A stretch of DNA of 64,000 nt from Leptodactylus fallax (lineage: Eukaryota; Chordata; Amphibia; Anura; Leptodactylidae). A program made the position numbers and the translations under genes. This document shows, in pieces, positions 55,524 through 64,000 of this stretch (its first letter is position 1; each line of letters begins with the position of its first letter). The notes beneath the pieces were generated by a model. The model saw only the letters and a list, made by a program, of their open reading frames with translations, did no database searches and had not been told where the DNA came from. The stretch spans positions 1,151,551 to 1,215,550 of the forward strand of contig CAMRHE010000502.1 in NCBI GenBank assembly GCA_947044405.1. The letters are read 5' to 3'.

Positions 55524-56330
55524 ACTGGATATACCTCTAGCTATACAGCCAAGCATCCTACTGGTTATACCTCTAGCTATACAGCCAGGCATCCTACTGG
55601 TTATACCTCTAGCTATACAGCCAAGCATCCTACTGGTTATATCTCTAGCTATACAGCCCATCATCCTAATGGTTATACCTCTAGCTATACAGCCGAGCAT
55701 CCTACTGGTTATACCTCTAGCTATACAGCCCAGCATCCTACTGGTTATACCTCTAGCTATACAGCAGAGCATCCTACTGGTTATACCTCTAGCTATACAG
55801 CCGAGCATCCTACTGGTTATACCTCTAGCTATACAGCCCAGCATCCTACTGGTTATACCTCTAGCTATACAGCCCAGTATCCTACTGGTTATACCTCTAG
55901 GTATACAGCCGAGCATCCTACTGGTTATACGGCGGCCCCCCCCCTCTAAATATATAGCCAGGCCTCCTAATTGTTATACTGTGCCTCTAGGTATGCATCC
56001 ACACATCACACTGGTTATACCTCTAGCTATACAGCTGAGCATCCTACTGGTTATACCTCTAAATATATAGCCAGGCCTCCTAATTGTTATACAGTGCCTC
56101 TAGGTAAACATCCACACATCACACTGGTTATACCTTTAGCTATACAGCTGAGCATCCTACTGGTTATACGTGTAGATATGTAGCTGAGCATCCCACTGCT
56201 GATACCTCTAGTTATACTGATGACCATCCCTCTGCTTTTACTTCTAGCTATACAGCCAAGCATCCAACTGCTTATACGATATATCTAATTATACAGCCGA
56301 GCATCCGGCTGTTAATAACTCTAGTTATAG
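55524..56330 (-). repeat. 36-bp CR1-derived minisatellite, third locus
   Basis: About eleven regular units at 55524-55930 translate as RMLGCIARGITS on the minus strand. Beyond 55940 they decay, and a higher-order unit of about 113 bp (from AAATATATAGCCAGGCCTCC) is present twice, at about 55948 and 56061. No CR1 flank was recognised here, unlike the first two loci. The position relative to OR4 mirrors that of the second array relative to OR1. Confidence 0.9.
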
Positions 56331-56660
56331 GCCCAGGGGAGGTGCATAAAAATAAGTCATTCTCACCTCTCCTAATCTCCTTTTTTGGCCTCTTCCATCC
56401 TCTTGAATGATGCCCTGAAATTGCATCTCAGTCCTCATGTGGGAGTCGCCAACTTCATGAGATGTTGACATAAGCTTCATGATGCTGGCATTCCCCACAT
56501 GACCATGAAGGTACAGTCACAGGCCTCAGCAGTCTCCTGAGGCCGATTACATAATTTGGGCGGATGGAAGAGACACGTGAGTCCAGGAGAGCTGAGTATA
56601 ACTTTTTTTTTTTTGCACACCTCGCCTGGACCTCCGCTTATTACACTTTTGGATCTGAAG
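56331..56660 (-). repeat. Hairpin-family repeat fragments
   Basis: GGCCCAGGGGAGGTGCATAA, TTCTCACCTCTCCTAATCTC and CGCCTGGACCTCCGCTTATT are the border-type sequences of the family at 27690 and 39820; only decayed stem parts remain (ACTTTTGGATCTGAAGAGACCC). Confidence 0.55.
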
Positions 56661-56824
56661 AGACCCCAGCATTACAACTGGCTATGTGCACTACAGTTAT
56701 TGTTGCAAACAGCAGATGGGAAGAACTTAGTGGCTGCTAGAAGTAACATTACCCCAGATAGACTAGTAGGTAGAGAGAGGACTTCTCTCTATTAACTTCT
56801 CACAGAGCACTTTCAGCTAAGTGG

Positions 56825-57468
56825 TGTTATAATTGAGATGCAATGCCAAATAGTATCAAAAACGGGAACTGGCTGATAACTGTGAACAGTAGAACAAGCT
56901 ATTTAAAATCATCATAGCATTGGGAGCCAAAGACAGACCCCTAGGTTCCCTCACCAGCGCTGGCTGCGAGGTCAGTTGGACTTCACAGAATCTGATGGTT
57001 TGGATTGTTGCTAAATAGTAACTATACAAAAGTACATGCTCTGCAAACTCAGACTCAAACCAAACCCACAATTGACTTACAGGGCAGATCAGAAACCAGA
57101 GAATAGTCGTACAGGCAAAGGGTCAAAACCCGGAGAAGATGTCAGAGACAGAATCAGGAGACAAAAGCAATATCCAGTAGTAAGTGAAGGGTCCAAAATG
57201 GGTACGTCAGTGGCAGAATCAGCAGGCAAACGGATATCCAAAGAACAAGCCAAGGGTCAAAATGATGCAATCCAAAACACACACTATAACATATAGAGCC
57301 AAACTAGGAAACTAAATTAGTCGGCCCCCTGTGTCAGGAGGGAGGGTTCTACTATATGCCTCCTCAGTTTCTAATTGGACAAGCCCAGGACACTTCTGAA
57401 ACTGCAGAAGCTTCCCACGTTGACACAGTAACCTTAAAGGTATAGCAGCTGAATTGAGAATCCTGACA
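56825..57468 (-). repeat. 3' LTR of the second gypsy element
   Basis: On the minus strand it begins TGTCAGGATTCTCAATTCAG and ends ATAACA, 644 bp. The purine-rich GGAAGGGGGTACTGTC string precedes it, as a polypurine tract should. Part of it (57060-57135) is repeated in inverted orientation at 59078-59150. Confidence 0.75.
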
Positions 57469-57599
57469 GTACCCCCTTCCTTTTATGAGGGGCCACCGGA
57501 CCCATACTTCTTAAAACAGAATTTCCAAGTTTCCTATTTTACCCATAAAATTAGTTTTCCTCCTATAAACAGACTAGAATTTTCTCAGGTGCTGTGTAG

Positions 57600-57747
57600 G
57601 CGGAAAGAGAGTCACAACTAGGAGTATTAGTGCAAGTAACATCAACAGAACCATTGGCCTTATTATAAGACCCAGTCTGTAAACGCCATTCCAAATGAAT
57701 AGCGAGGGTCATTATTTAATCCAGAGATGCAGGTTGTGGGTAGTTCA
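57600..57747 (-). pseudogene. Gypsy 2 gag fragment, distal part
   Basis: The minus-strand frame reads NYPQPASLD, a stop, IMTLAIHLEWRLQTG, resembling the gag segment ...SLDDLIALAIRIDRRL common to vertebrate gypsy elements. It is separated from 58865-59010 by the insertion at 57748-58850. Confidence 0.7.
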
Positions 57748-58850
57748 AATCGCCAAAGCATACAATTACGTTATCAAACAAACTTGATGATCCAACAATC
57801 AATTGTCACAAGCACAGGATCCAAGAAATCATAAAACTTAACCTTTAATGTAAATTTTAATAATAAATATTTAAGACGGTCAGAGAATATCACCAATTAA
57901 TGTGCACAAAACAAACCGGGCTCTAGATAAAAAAAAGGGAACGGTCTTACCCGGACCTACTGGGAGTCGTTGAGGACTCAACGGGACTTACAGATGAAGG
58001 GCTGGTATAATTATACCCTATCTCTCACCTATGTCCCACAATGACTCCTGTCCTAACAAGGACAGTCCCAAAACTATCCCTGTATTGTTTTGGCGCCCTG
58101 GGGGACAAGCCTGGGAGGAGGGGCTTTTTACATTTAAGATGAGGTAAGCAGTGGCTCTGGTTTACTTACAGGACCACTGCTGAACATATGCTCCCCCGCA
58201 ACTGGCAAGCTATGATACTACACGGTTGAGTAGCTTGAAGGGCTGTTACTCCCCACTGGGCTTATATTTTGAAGTAAGTACATTGGCTTTGCTTTTAAAT
58301 GAAAATTAATTCGCCACAATTTTATAGTGTGCACTTTTGGTACTGTCTGTGTATATGGTGTTGGAAGTTGAATGAACATTTTGGTTATGTTTAGCATCCT
58401 GAATGCCATGGTCAATATTGGCAATCCAACAATGTATAGACCAGATATTATACTTATTGCAACAATGAATTTTTGTTTGGTATAGTAAGTGTTCTCTTCT
58501 TTTGTTTTGTGTATTATTTCCAGATCCCCTGAGGATTGCCCCTCCATCTGGTTGGGACATGAAACGCGTTGGAAGAATGGATCTAATTTGATAGGGAGAC
58601 ACAGGGAGAGTTTTGGGACTGTCCTTGTTAGGACAGGAGTCACTGTGGGACATAGGTGAGAGATAGGGTAAAATTATACCAGCCCTTCATCTGTAAGTCC
58701 CGTTGAGTCCTCAACGACTCCCAGTAGGTCCGGGTAAGACCGTTCCCTTTTTTTTTATCTAGAGCCCGGTTTGTTTTGTGCACATTAATTGGTGATATTC
58801 TCTGACCGTCTTAAATATTTATTATTAAAATTTACATTAAAGGTTAAATT
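57748..58850. mobile_element. Foldback, Penelope-like insertion with 14-bp target duplication
   Basis: TTGTGGGTAGTTCA occurs at 57734-57747 and 58851-58864 and brackets the insertion. Inside, arms of about 245 bp (57838-58080 and 58605-58846) are inverted repeats, e.g. TTAACCTTTAATGTAAATTT and its complement. They are separated by about 525 bp with no protein domain. The sequence before the right arm has CTGAGGA (58529-58535) and GAAAC (58561-58565), compatible with a degenerate hammerhead-ribozyme core. Long variable target duplications, inverted terminal copies and hammerhead motifs are features of Penelope-like elements. A twin-primed LINE is the alternative. Confidence 0.55.
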
Positions 58851-58864
58851 TTGTGGGTAGTTCA

Positions 58865-59010
58865 CCAACAAGTCTTTAATAGTGTCAGACAGTCCCTGAT
58901 GGAACTGGAAACATAGAGCAGGGTCATTCCAATGAAAGTGGACTGACCACTTTCGGAACTCAGAACAATAATCTTACATAAAGGGAAAGCACAAAGAACT
59001 TTCTATTGAT
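58865..59010 (-). pseudogene. Gypsy 2 gag fragment, middle part
   Basis: The minus-strand frame reads SVHFHWNDPALCFQFHQGLSD and TIKDLLV and then meets the target duplication of the foldback insertion. It is directly continuous with the frame at 57600-57747 when the insertion is left out. Confidence 0.7.
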
Positions 59011-59077
59011 CTTTTTGCTCCTAGTCCAGTGACAGTGACAAGGGGACATCGTCTACATCTAGGCCAGTGACAGTGAC

Positions 59078-59155
59078 AAGGGTTTTGACCCTTTGCCTGT
59101 ATGACTATTCTCTGGTTTCTGATCGGCCCTGTAAGTCAAATGGGGTTTCTAGTTT
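59078..59155 (+). repeat. Inverted piece of the gypsy 2 LTR
   Basis: TTTTGACCCTTTGCCTGTAT and CTCTGGTTTCTGATCGGCCC are the reverse complement of LTR positions about 57060-57135. The piece is in opposite orientation to the element, so a rearrangement or a second element is involved. Confidence 0.75.
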
Positions 59156-59515
59156 GAGTTTCACAAGCAACATAGAAGGGGATTCTTTACTGAAAGAACA
59201 ACAAAGCTATGGAACTCTCTGCTCAAGGAAGTGATGGTGGATTCATTGTGCAAGTTCAAAGAGGGCCTGGATGTCTTTCTTGAACAGAAAAATATTACGG
59301 GTTATGGATGCTAGATTTTGTCAAGGACAAGTTGATCCAGGGTTATATACTGATTGCCAGATTGGAGTCAGGAAGGAATTTTTTCCCCTGATATGGGGCA
59401 ATTGGTTTTTTGCTTTCCTCTGGATCAACATTGTAGAGACTTGATGGGCCAGTGTCTTCATTCAAGCTCATCTACTAACTTCTGTAACTATGTAGCTATG
59501 ACCTTGAGGTTCATC
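59156..59515 (+). mobile_element. CR1 LINE 3' end fragment
   Basis: Contains RT-tail coding remnants (GGATTCATTGTGCAAGTTCA, KFKEGLDVFLEQK-like) and then the 3' untranslated signature GGAAGGAATTTTTTCCCCTG, TATGGGGCAATTGG, CTTTCCTCTGGATCAACATT and GTAACTATGTAGC, which I recognise as the common amphibian CR1 3' end. It interrupts gypsy gag. Confidence 0.8.
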
Positions 59516-59809
59516 ATAGTGTAAACTCAGTGCAGCAAAAAACGGTCCATAGAAAACAATTCTGGAGCTTGGGGATTTAATCAAAAAGGCCTATGCTTAA
59601 GGGTCACCCTGCATAGAAAAATACAGCTTGGAGCTTTCATGAAAAATAGCACAAACTTTTCTATCTCCAGTAAACCGGTCAGGCAGATTTATTTTAAGCT
59701 CCTTGGAAACAGTAGAAGCAATGGGAACTTGAGTCAGAATCTTCTCCTGCTGTTGAATCCTGTCTGCCAAATCTTGAACCAGCTGGGTTATTCCAAGCAT
59801 CTGGTCCAT
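59516..59809 (-). pseudogene. Gypsy 2 gag N-terminal fragment
   Basis: The frame 59809-59597 reads MDQMLGITQLVQDLADRI, then KINLPDRFTGDRK and FHESSKLYFSM, the PDRFxGDR...F...C/K pattern of vertebrate gypsy gag N-termini. After a stop, similar sequence (FFAALSLHYDEP) continues to about 59520, where the CR1 piece begins. Confidence 0.75.
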
Positions 59810-59870
59810 TAGTGTCTAAATTTGTTCCATTACGGAAAATGACTATTATGGCCAACTAATCTGTTATGGT

Positions 59871-61199
59871 TGAAATGCAAGGCCAAACATAAGCAAAAGC
59901 AGGAACTGGTAGGTTAGGGAGAAAGAGGTGCTACAGTGGAAAGGGTTAGAGGACTAAGAAATGGGTGAAGAGCATAGCCACTCCTATTCATGTGTTTAAA
60001 GTGCCATAGCACAAGACCTGAGAGCCAGAAGCTACTGGGAACCACCATATTGCATCAAGGGAAGGAGCGCCACAGGGCTATGAAACCATCCACAAGTTTA
60101 CAGACACTATCACACACTTCAATAGGAAACCACACCATGGTATAGTGGCAGTACTTGTATACTCCAAGCTGGCTAAGATGGACCCTAGCAAGAACTGTCA
60201 TTGGGGTGTTGAAGAGGAGCTCCAGGAGAATTACAAGGAGAAGCTAGAAGAAGCTCCACTGGCTCAACCATGCCAGGTTGCAGTCTTCGCCTCGCCAGAT
60301 TGCACCACCAAAGAGGCAGGACAGACAGCCTCTTGACGACCACTGCCACCTGGGTGATAGAGTCAAAGAACCAGACCACTAATATGGTTTGATAAGACCC
60401 TGTGATTCAGCTTCATCCAAAAGGACAGCACCAGCAATCGCGATTTTGTGAACTGTAGAGCTGTAAAGTGTGCGAACCTGCCAGAGTGGTACCACAGTTT
60501 ACAAGTTGGTGAGGAAGTTGTGTTTGCCAAGCTTCTCCAGCCAAAAGGCTTCTGGGTCACAGGTGTATCTCATGCATTTGGTGAATGTTGCTTATAAGGC
60601 TGGGAGGATGCCTTATCTGAAAGATCTAGACAGGTGTTTACCCTACAGGGCAAGTCCACATACACGATAGGACTGCTGTTCTCCATCACACTCAATCATT
60701 TCCAACACCAACCAGCTTGTGAACCTGTTCCTGATCATTCCAGAATGGCGATTGCTGCTCTACCACCTGTCACCATCTCCTGCAGCCCTCATTGCAGCCC
60801 ATGATCAACATCTCCTGTGAGGCTCAGCCTTCATACTACTCATTCCAGGGAATTCAGTCCTTTGACACTTTCCCTGGAGGAACAGTGGCAGTATTTCAAG
60901 GATCTTGACCTCCCACTGCGAAGTTGAAGCAGAACATGACTATCACCAACCTGTTCAGCTTCCAAGAACCCCAGAGACTTGTATACTCTGTTTTACTGTC
61001 TGCTGAGCTGTCACACCCATCAAAGTTAAGTTACTCTATTTTTGGGTCTCAAGAACCCTAGACACTGGATCTACCCCAGGCTTGTCTGCCATTAACTTCT
61101 ATTGCAGGCCGCTCTATGCAGCCTGCAATAGAAGTGTCATTGTTTTGCAGTGCATTGCAATGTATTAGCATTATAATGCATTGCATTAGTGATCAGACC
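59871..61199. other. LTR remnant then unassigned DNA
   Basis: 59871-59930 still resembles the distal LTR end. Beyond that I see no gene. The frames at 60145-60336 and 60363-60670 show no domain, signal or repeat pattern; the higher GC of 60150-60900 compared with its surroundings is the only distinctive sign. Confidence 0.4.
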
Positions 61200-62010
61200 C
61201 CCTGGGGTTCAAGATCAAGATAAAAAAAAGTAAAAAAAAAAAAATATATAAAAAAAAATATAAAAAATCCAAATCACCCCCCTTTCCCTAGAACACATAT
61301 AAAAGTACTTAAATGCTGTGAAACTCATACACATTAGGTATCCCCATGTCCAAAAATGCCCGGTCTACAAACCTAAACCTACAAATATTTTTCCCATACA
61401 ATAAACGTTGTAGCGGGAAAAAAAAATCAAAAGTGCCAAACCTCCGTTTTTTCACTGTTTCGCCTCTGATAAAAATTTGAATAAAAAGTGATCAAATCAA
61501 TACCAAAATGGTATAACTAAAAAGTACACCTGGCCCCTCAAAAAAAAGACTCCCTATGCATTTCCGTACCTGGAAGTATAAAAAAGTTACAGTTGTCAGG
61601 ATATGGCAACTTTTAGAAAAAAAAATTTTTTTTGCAAAGTTTTAGAATTTTGTTAAGGGGTTTAAATGTAAATAAAACCATATAAATTTGGTATCCCCGG
61701 AATTGTACCAAAACATAGAATACAGATGACATGTTATTTTGGTAGCAGAGTAAATCCCGTAAAAATGAAGCCCGTAAGAAAGTCGCACAAATGCAGTTTT
61801 TCTTCAAATCCACCCCATTCTGATTTTATTTTTCCAGCTTCCCAGTACACTATACAGAGCAATAAATAGTACCATTGTGAAGAACAATTTGTCCCACAAA
61901 CATTAAGAACTCATATGGATCTGAGAATGAAAAATAAAAAAATTATGGAGTTTGGAAGGGGTGGGGAGTCAAAAACAAAAATTTAAAAATTCCTCCAGCG
62001 GGAAGTGGTT
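61200..62010. repeat. Interspersed repeat ending in CCTCCAGCGGGAAGTGGTTAA
   Basis: Contains ATTAGGTATCCCCATGTCC, ATACAATAAACGTTGTAGCG, TTCCGTACCTGGAAGTATAA and TAAGAACTCATATGGATCTG. The style (A-rich tracts, ATAAAAAAGTTA, GGTATCCCCGGAATTG) is that of a high-copy anuran repeat I know only from memory. No frame is conserved. Confidence 0.45.
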
Positions 62011-62124
62011 AAATGTGTTTTATTGAGATTTTAAGTGATAACCATCACAAAGTAGCAGATAATTGTGAAGTGGATGAAAATGATACATAGTTTTCAAAAT
62101 TTTAATCAAATAAAAATTAAAAAG

Positions 62125-62530
62125 TGTGATGTGCAAAAGTCTTAAGACCCCTGTACTCTAATACCCCTAAATAAAATCCAGTGCACACAATTACCTTCAG
62201 AAGTTACTTAATGAGTTAATAGAGTCCGGTTGTGTGTAATTTGTGGGGAAGTGTAAAGCAGGGTGAGGTTATAAAAACATCTCCCAAGCTTTGAGCATCC
62301 CTAGGAGCGCTGGAAAAAGTATTCTACAACTGCAAACCTACCAAGACATGGCCGTCCACCTAAACTATCAGATCATTGAGCAAGGAGAGCGCTGGTCAGA
62401 GAAGCGGCCAAGAGGCCCATGGTCACTCCATAGAAGTCGTGCACTCCACAAATCTGAACTTTATGGAAAAGTGGCAAGAAAACCATTGTTGAAAAAAAGA
62501 CATAAGAAGTATCGTTTGCAGTTTGGATTA
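62125..62530 (+). pseudogene. Tc1-like transposon fragment, left end and HTH region
   Basis: GTGCAAAAGTCTTAAGACCC near 62131 resembles a Tc1-type left inverted repeat. Downstream, frames read STTANLPRHGRPPKLSD (second helix-turn-helix plus GRPPK hook), then REAAKRPMVT and KKRHKKYRLQF-like sequence, in shifting frames. The catalytic domain and right end are missing; AT-rich DNA replaces them after 62530. This is a fourth Tc1 family in the window. Confidence 0.7.
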
Positions 62531-62830
62531 TTAATTGTATTTTTTTATCTTAATTCTAGAAATAATTATTATATTATATTTTATACTTTTTATTTTATAT
62601 TTTATTTCTTCTCACAAAAGAGCGCCCAATGTCACCAGGAGATTGTTGGACACTGCAAGGAGGTAACAGTGAGTGAATATGAAAGTTTTTTTATTTTTTT
62701 CACCTCCCCTGGGCCTCCACCTATTATACTGTGGGATCTGAATCTCCATTTGTTCAATTTAGTAAAAAAAACTAACAATTTGGAATATTCAGGTCGAACG
62801 CAGCTAAGTATGAACTGATTCTCCCATCTC
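62531..62830. repeat. AT-rich DNA and a hairpin-family fragment
   Basis: TTCACCTCCCCTGGGCCTCC and ACCTATTATACTGTGGGATC (62700-62745) are a decayed copy of the family at 27690 and 39820. The 175-residue frame covering 62291-62818 strings together a Tc1 fragment and this repeat and is not a gene. Confidence 0.5.
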
Positions 62831-64000
62831 TAGTCGTGGGCATGCTGTATGAAATCTAAATATGTTTCTGTGCAGAAATAGAGAGGAAATGAGTTGTACC
62901 AATCAACTATAGTTCATGGTGTGATCTTGTGTTGTCTGACTACTGCTGAGTTATCTTTCATTGCAACCCTGAGCTTGGATGACAATGACATGACTATTAG
63001 CCCTGCAACTAGAACTATAACTGGCACCCTCCTGCGCGGACATCATTCTTACAGTATTGTATTTTTGATCTCCTGATATTTCTGCATGGATATGACCATC
63101 TTCCTAGTAGTGATCCTTGGCTATCCTATGACTTTAGCCTCAGCATCCAATAATGTTTTTGTGACATCAATAGCAATGCAACAGGTGACAAGAACTTGGT
63201 ATATGATCAGTACAGATCCTACTGCCTTGTAGGGTTAAGGGTGAAGAACAAAAAGAATTCCTTTAGGGCAGGACAGAGCTGAAAGTTATTCTTTATGATA
63301 CATTAATAGTACACTGAAACCTCTTTGAGATGACCACCCAAAATTGCCTAAAAATGTGGTCTTCTAGACAAGTGGTCTTCTCAAAGAATATGTCAAGTAT
63401 GGAAAACTGAAGATCTATCACAGAACAAGCTGTCTGGATAATGAGGTGATCTTCATTCATATTCTTGGCGTCTAAGAAGTATGGTAGAATTTTAAACAGA
63501 TACGGAAACATCAACCTTAAGGGAAGTTGAAGATGGCACAACCAGAATAAAATATAGTCTTCACATGAGTAGACGGATCCTCAGTGGTAGACCTGTAAAC
63601 TGTAGTTGGCAGGGATCAGCATAAGGAGTGATCTGAAAGCTATACCTGTTATATGCCTATAAAACTATAAGGAAACTTAGTACTAAACATTGAGGAAGAA
63701 ACATGATGGATCATTGAACCTTAGACATGACAGTCATCAGATCATTGGGCCAGTTTTAAAAGAAGATAAAGTATGACAGCAAATTGTAAGGTGTCCATTG
63801 GAGAATTAGAAGCGAGATAGAAGAACAGGAACATTTCTCAGTAAATGGGTTTGTTGGGGTCAAAGTAATAGTTTATAGAGCATCATACTGTGGGGCAGGA
63901 GGTTGCAGACATTCAGGGGAATTTTATTTGAAGTACCTTTAAGTTATTTGGGGTGGTCACTCTTTAGACTTACTAGGTCCAAACAGCAAGGATGTCCATT
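62831..64000. other. No gene seen
   Basis: No recognisable coding sequence or RNA. At 63318-63390 there is a short palindromic-looking stretch (AACCTCTTTGAGATGACCAC, GTGGTCTTCTCAAAGA) that could be part of a small DNA transposon, but ends and target site could not be set. Confidence 0.4.

Larger units (their letters stand above)
56825..59870 (-). mobile_element. Second gypsy-type element, gutted, with nested insertions
   Basis: A 3' LTR (56825-57468), purine tract, then gag pieces (57600-57747, 58865-59010, 59510-59809) lie on the minus strand, while protease and pol are missing. A further LTR-related remnant starts at about 59864 (TTGAAATGCAAGGCCAAACA compared with TTGAGATGCAATGCCAAATA at 56834). 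Gag is interrupted by a foldback insertion and by a CR1 3' end. Different from the element at 44804-51997. Confidence 0.75.

Noticed and set aside
58218..58653. Overlapping frames of 141 and 115 residues inside the foldback element
   Set aside because: They run into the inverted arm and show no RT, GIY-YIG or other domain.
60145..60670. Possible processed pseudogene because of locally higher GC and short frames
   Set aside because: No recognisable protein family, poly-A tail or target duplication could be seen.
62291..62818. A 175-residue frame as a gene
   Set aside because: It links a Tc1 helix-turn-helix remnant, AT-rich DNA and a dispersed repeat; no single domain spans it.

Overview
The window looks like vertebrate, most probably anuran amphibian, nuclear DNA. 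It carries an intronless class-II-type olfactory receptor (OR) exon in several copies. Around these lies a dense mix of CR1 and L2 LINEs, Tc1-like DNA transposons with TA target sites, Ty3/gypsy LTR elements, an hAT relic, and AT-rich DNA with long (ATT)n runs. No bacterial-style operons, rRNA, tRNA or CRISPR arrays were seen. The species was not identified.

Layout. 1-5.5 kb: an L2-type LINE on the minus strand, running off the left edge and split by a full-length Tc1 element. 5.5-9.8 kb: tandem repeats, namely (AT)n, a 46-bp satellite and a 36-bp array of about 53 units that grew out of CR1 reverse transcriptase coding sequence. 10-17.4 kb: OR unit A, with the only intact OR (OR1) and two Tc1 insertions. 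17.4-23.2 kb: a young CR1 copy, old CR1 wrecks on both strands, a second 36-bp array and a truncated Tc1. 23.2-27.7 kb: OR unit B (OR2, one frameshift). 27.7-31.6 kb: interspersed repeats, a 51-bp array and an hAT transposase relic. 31.6-35 kb: OR unit C (OR3, truncated). 35-42.5 kb: LTR-like sequence, an L2 3' end carrying 36-bp and 22-bp arrays, an L1-type ORF1 relic and a deleted Tc1. 42.6-44.7 kb: a plus-strand L2 3' half. 44.8-52.0 kb: a complete but mutated Ty3/gypsy element on the minus strand. 52.3-55.4 kb: OR unit D (OR4, one frameshift). 55.5-56.3 kb: a third 36-bp array. 56.8-60 kb: a second, gutted gypsy element interrupted by a foldback, Penelope-like insertion. 60-64 kb: dispersed repeats and a Tc1 fragment.

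Biology. The only host genes supported are the four tandemly duplicated ORs, all on the minus strand. One is intact, two carry a single 1-nt lesion in or beside an A/T run, and one is destroyed. Comparing units A and B exposes empty target sites, so both Tc1 insertions in unit A can be ordered after the duplication. The most unusual theme is LINE-borne minisatellites: CR1 and L2 copies repeatedly host local tandem expansions (36, 31, 36/33 and 22 bp) inside coding or 3' sequence. Other notable points are a 2A-like motif in the L2 protein, a GTTAAAC slip heptamer placed exactly at the gypsy gag stop, and a gypsy LTR pair that is near-identical except for one strongly diverged U3 block.
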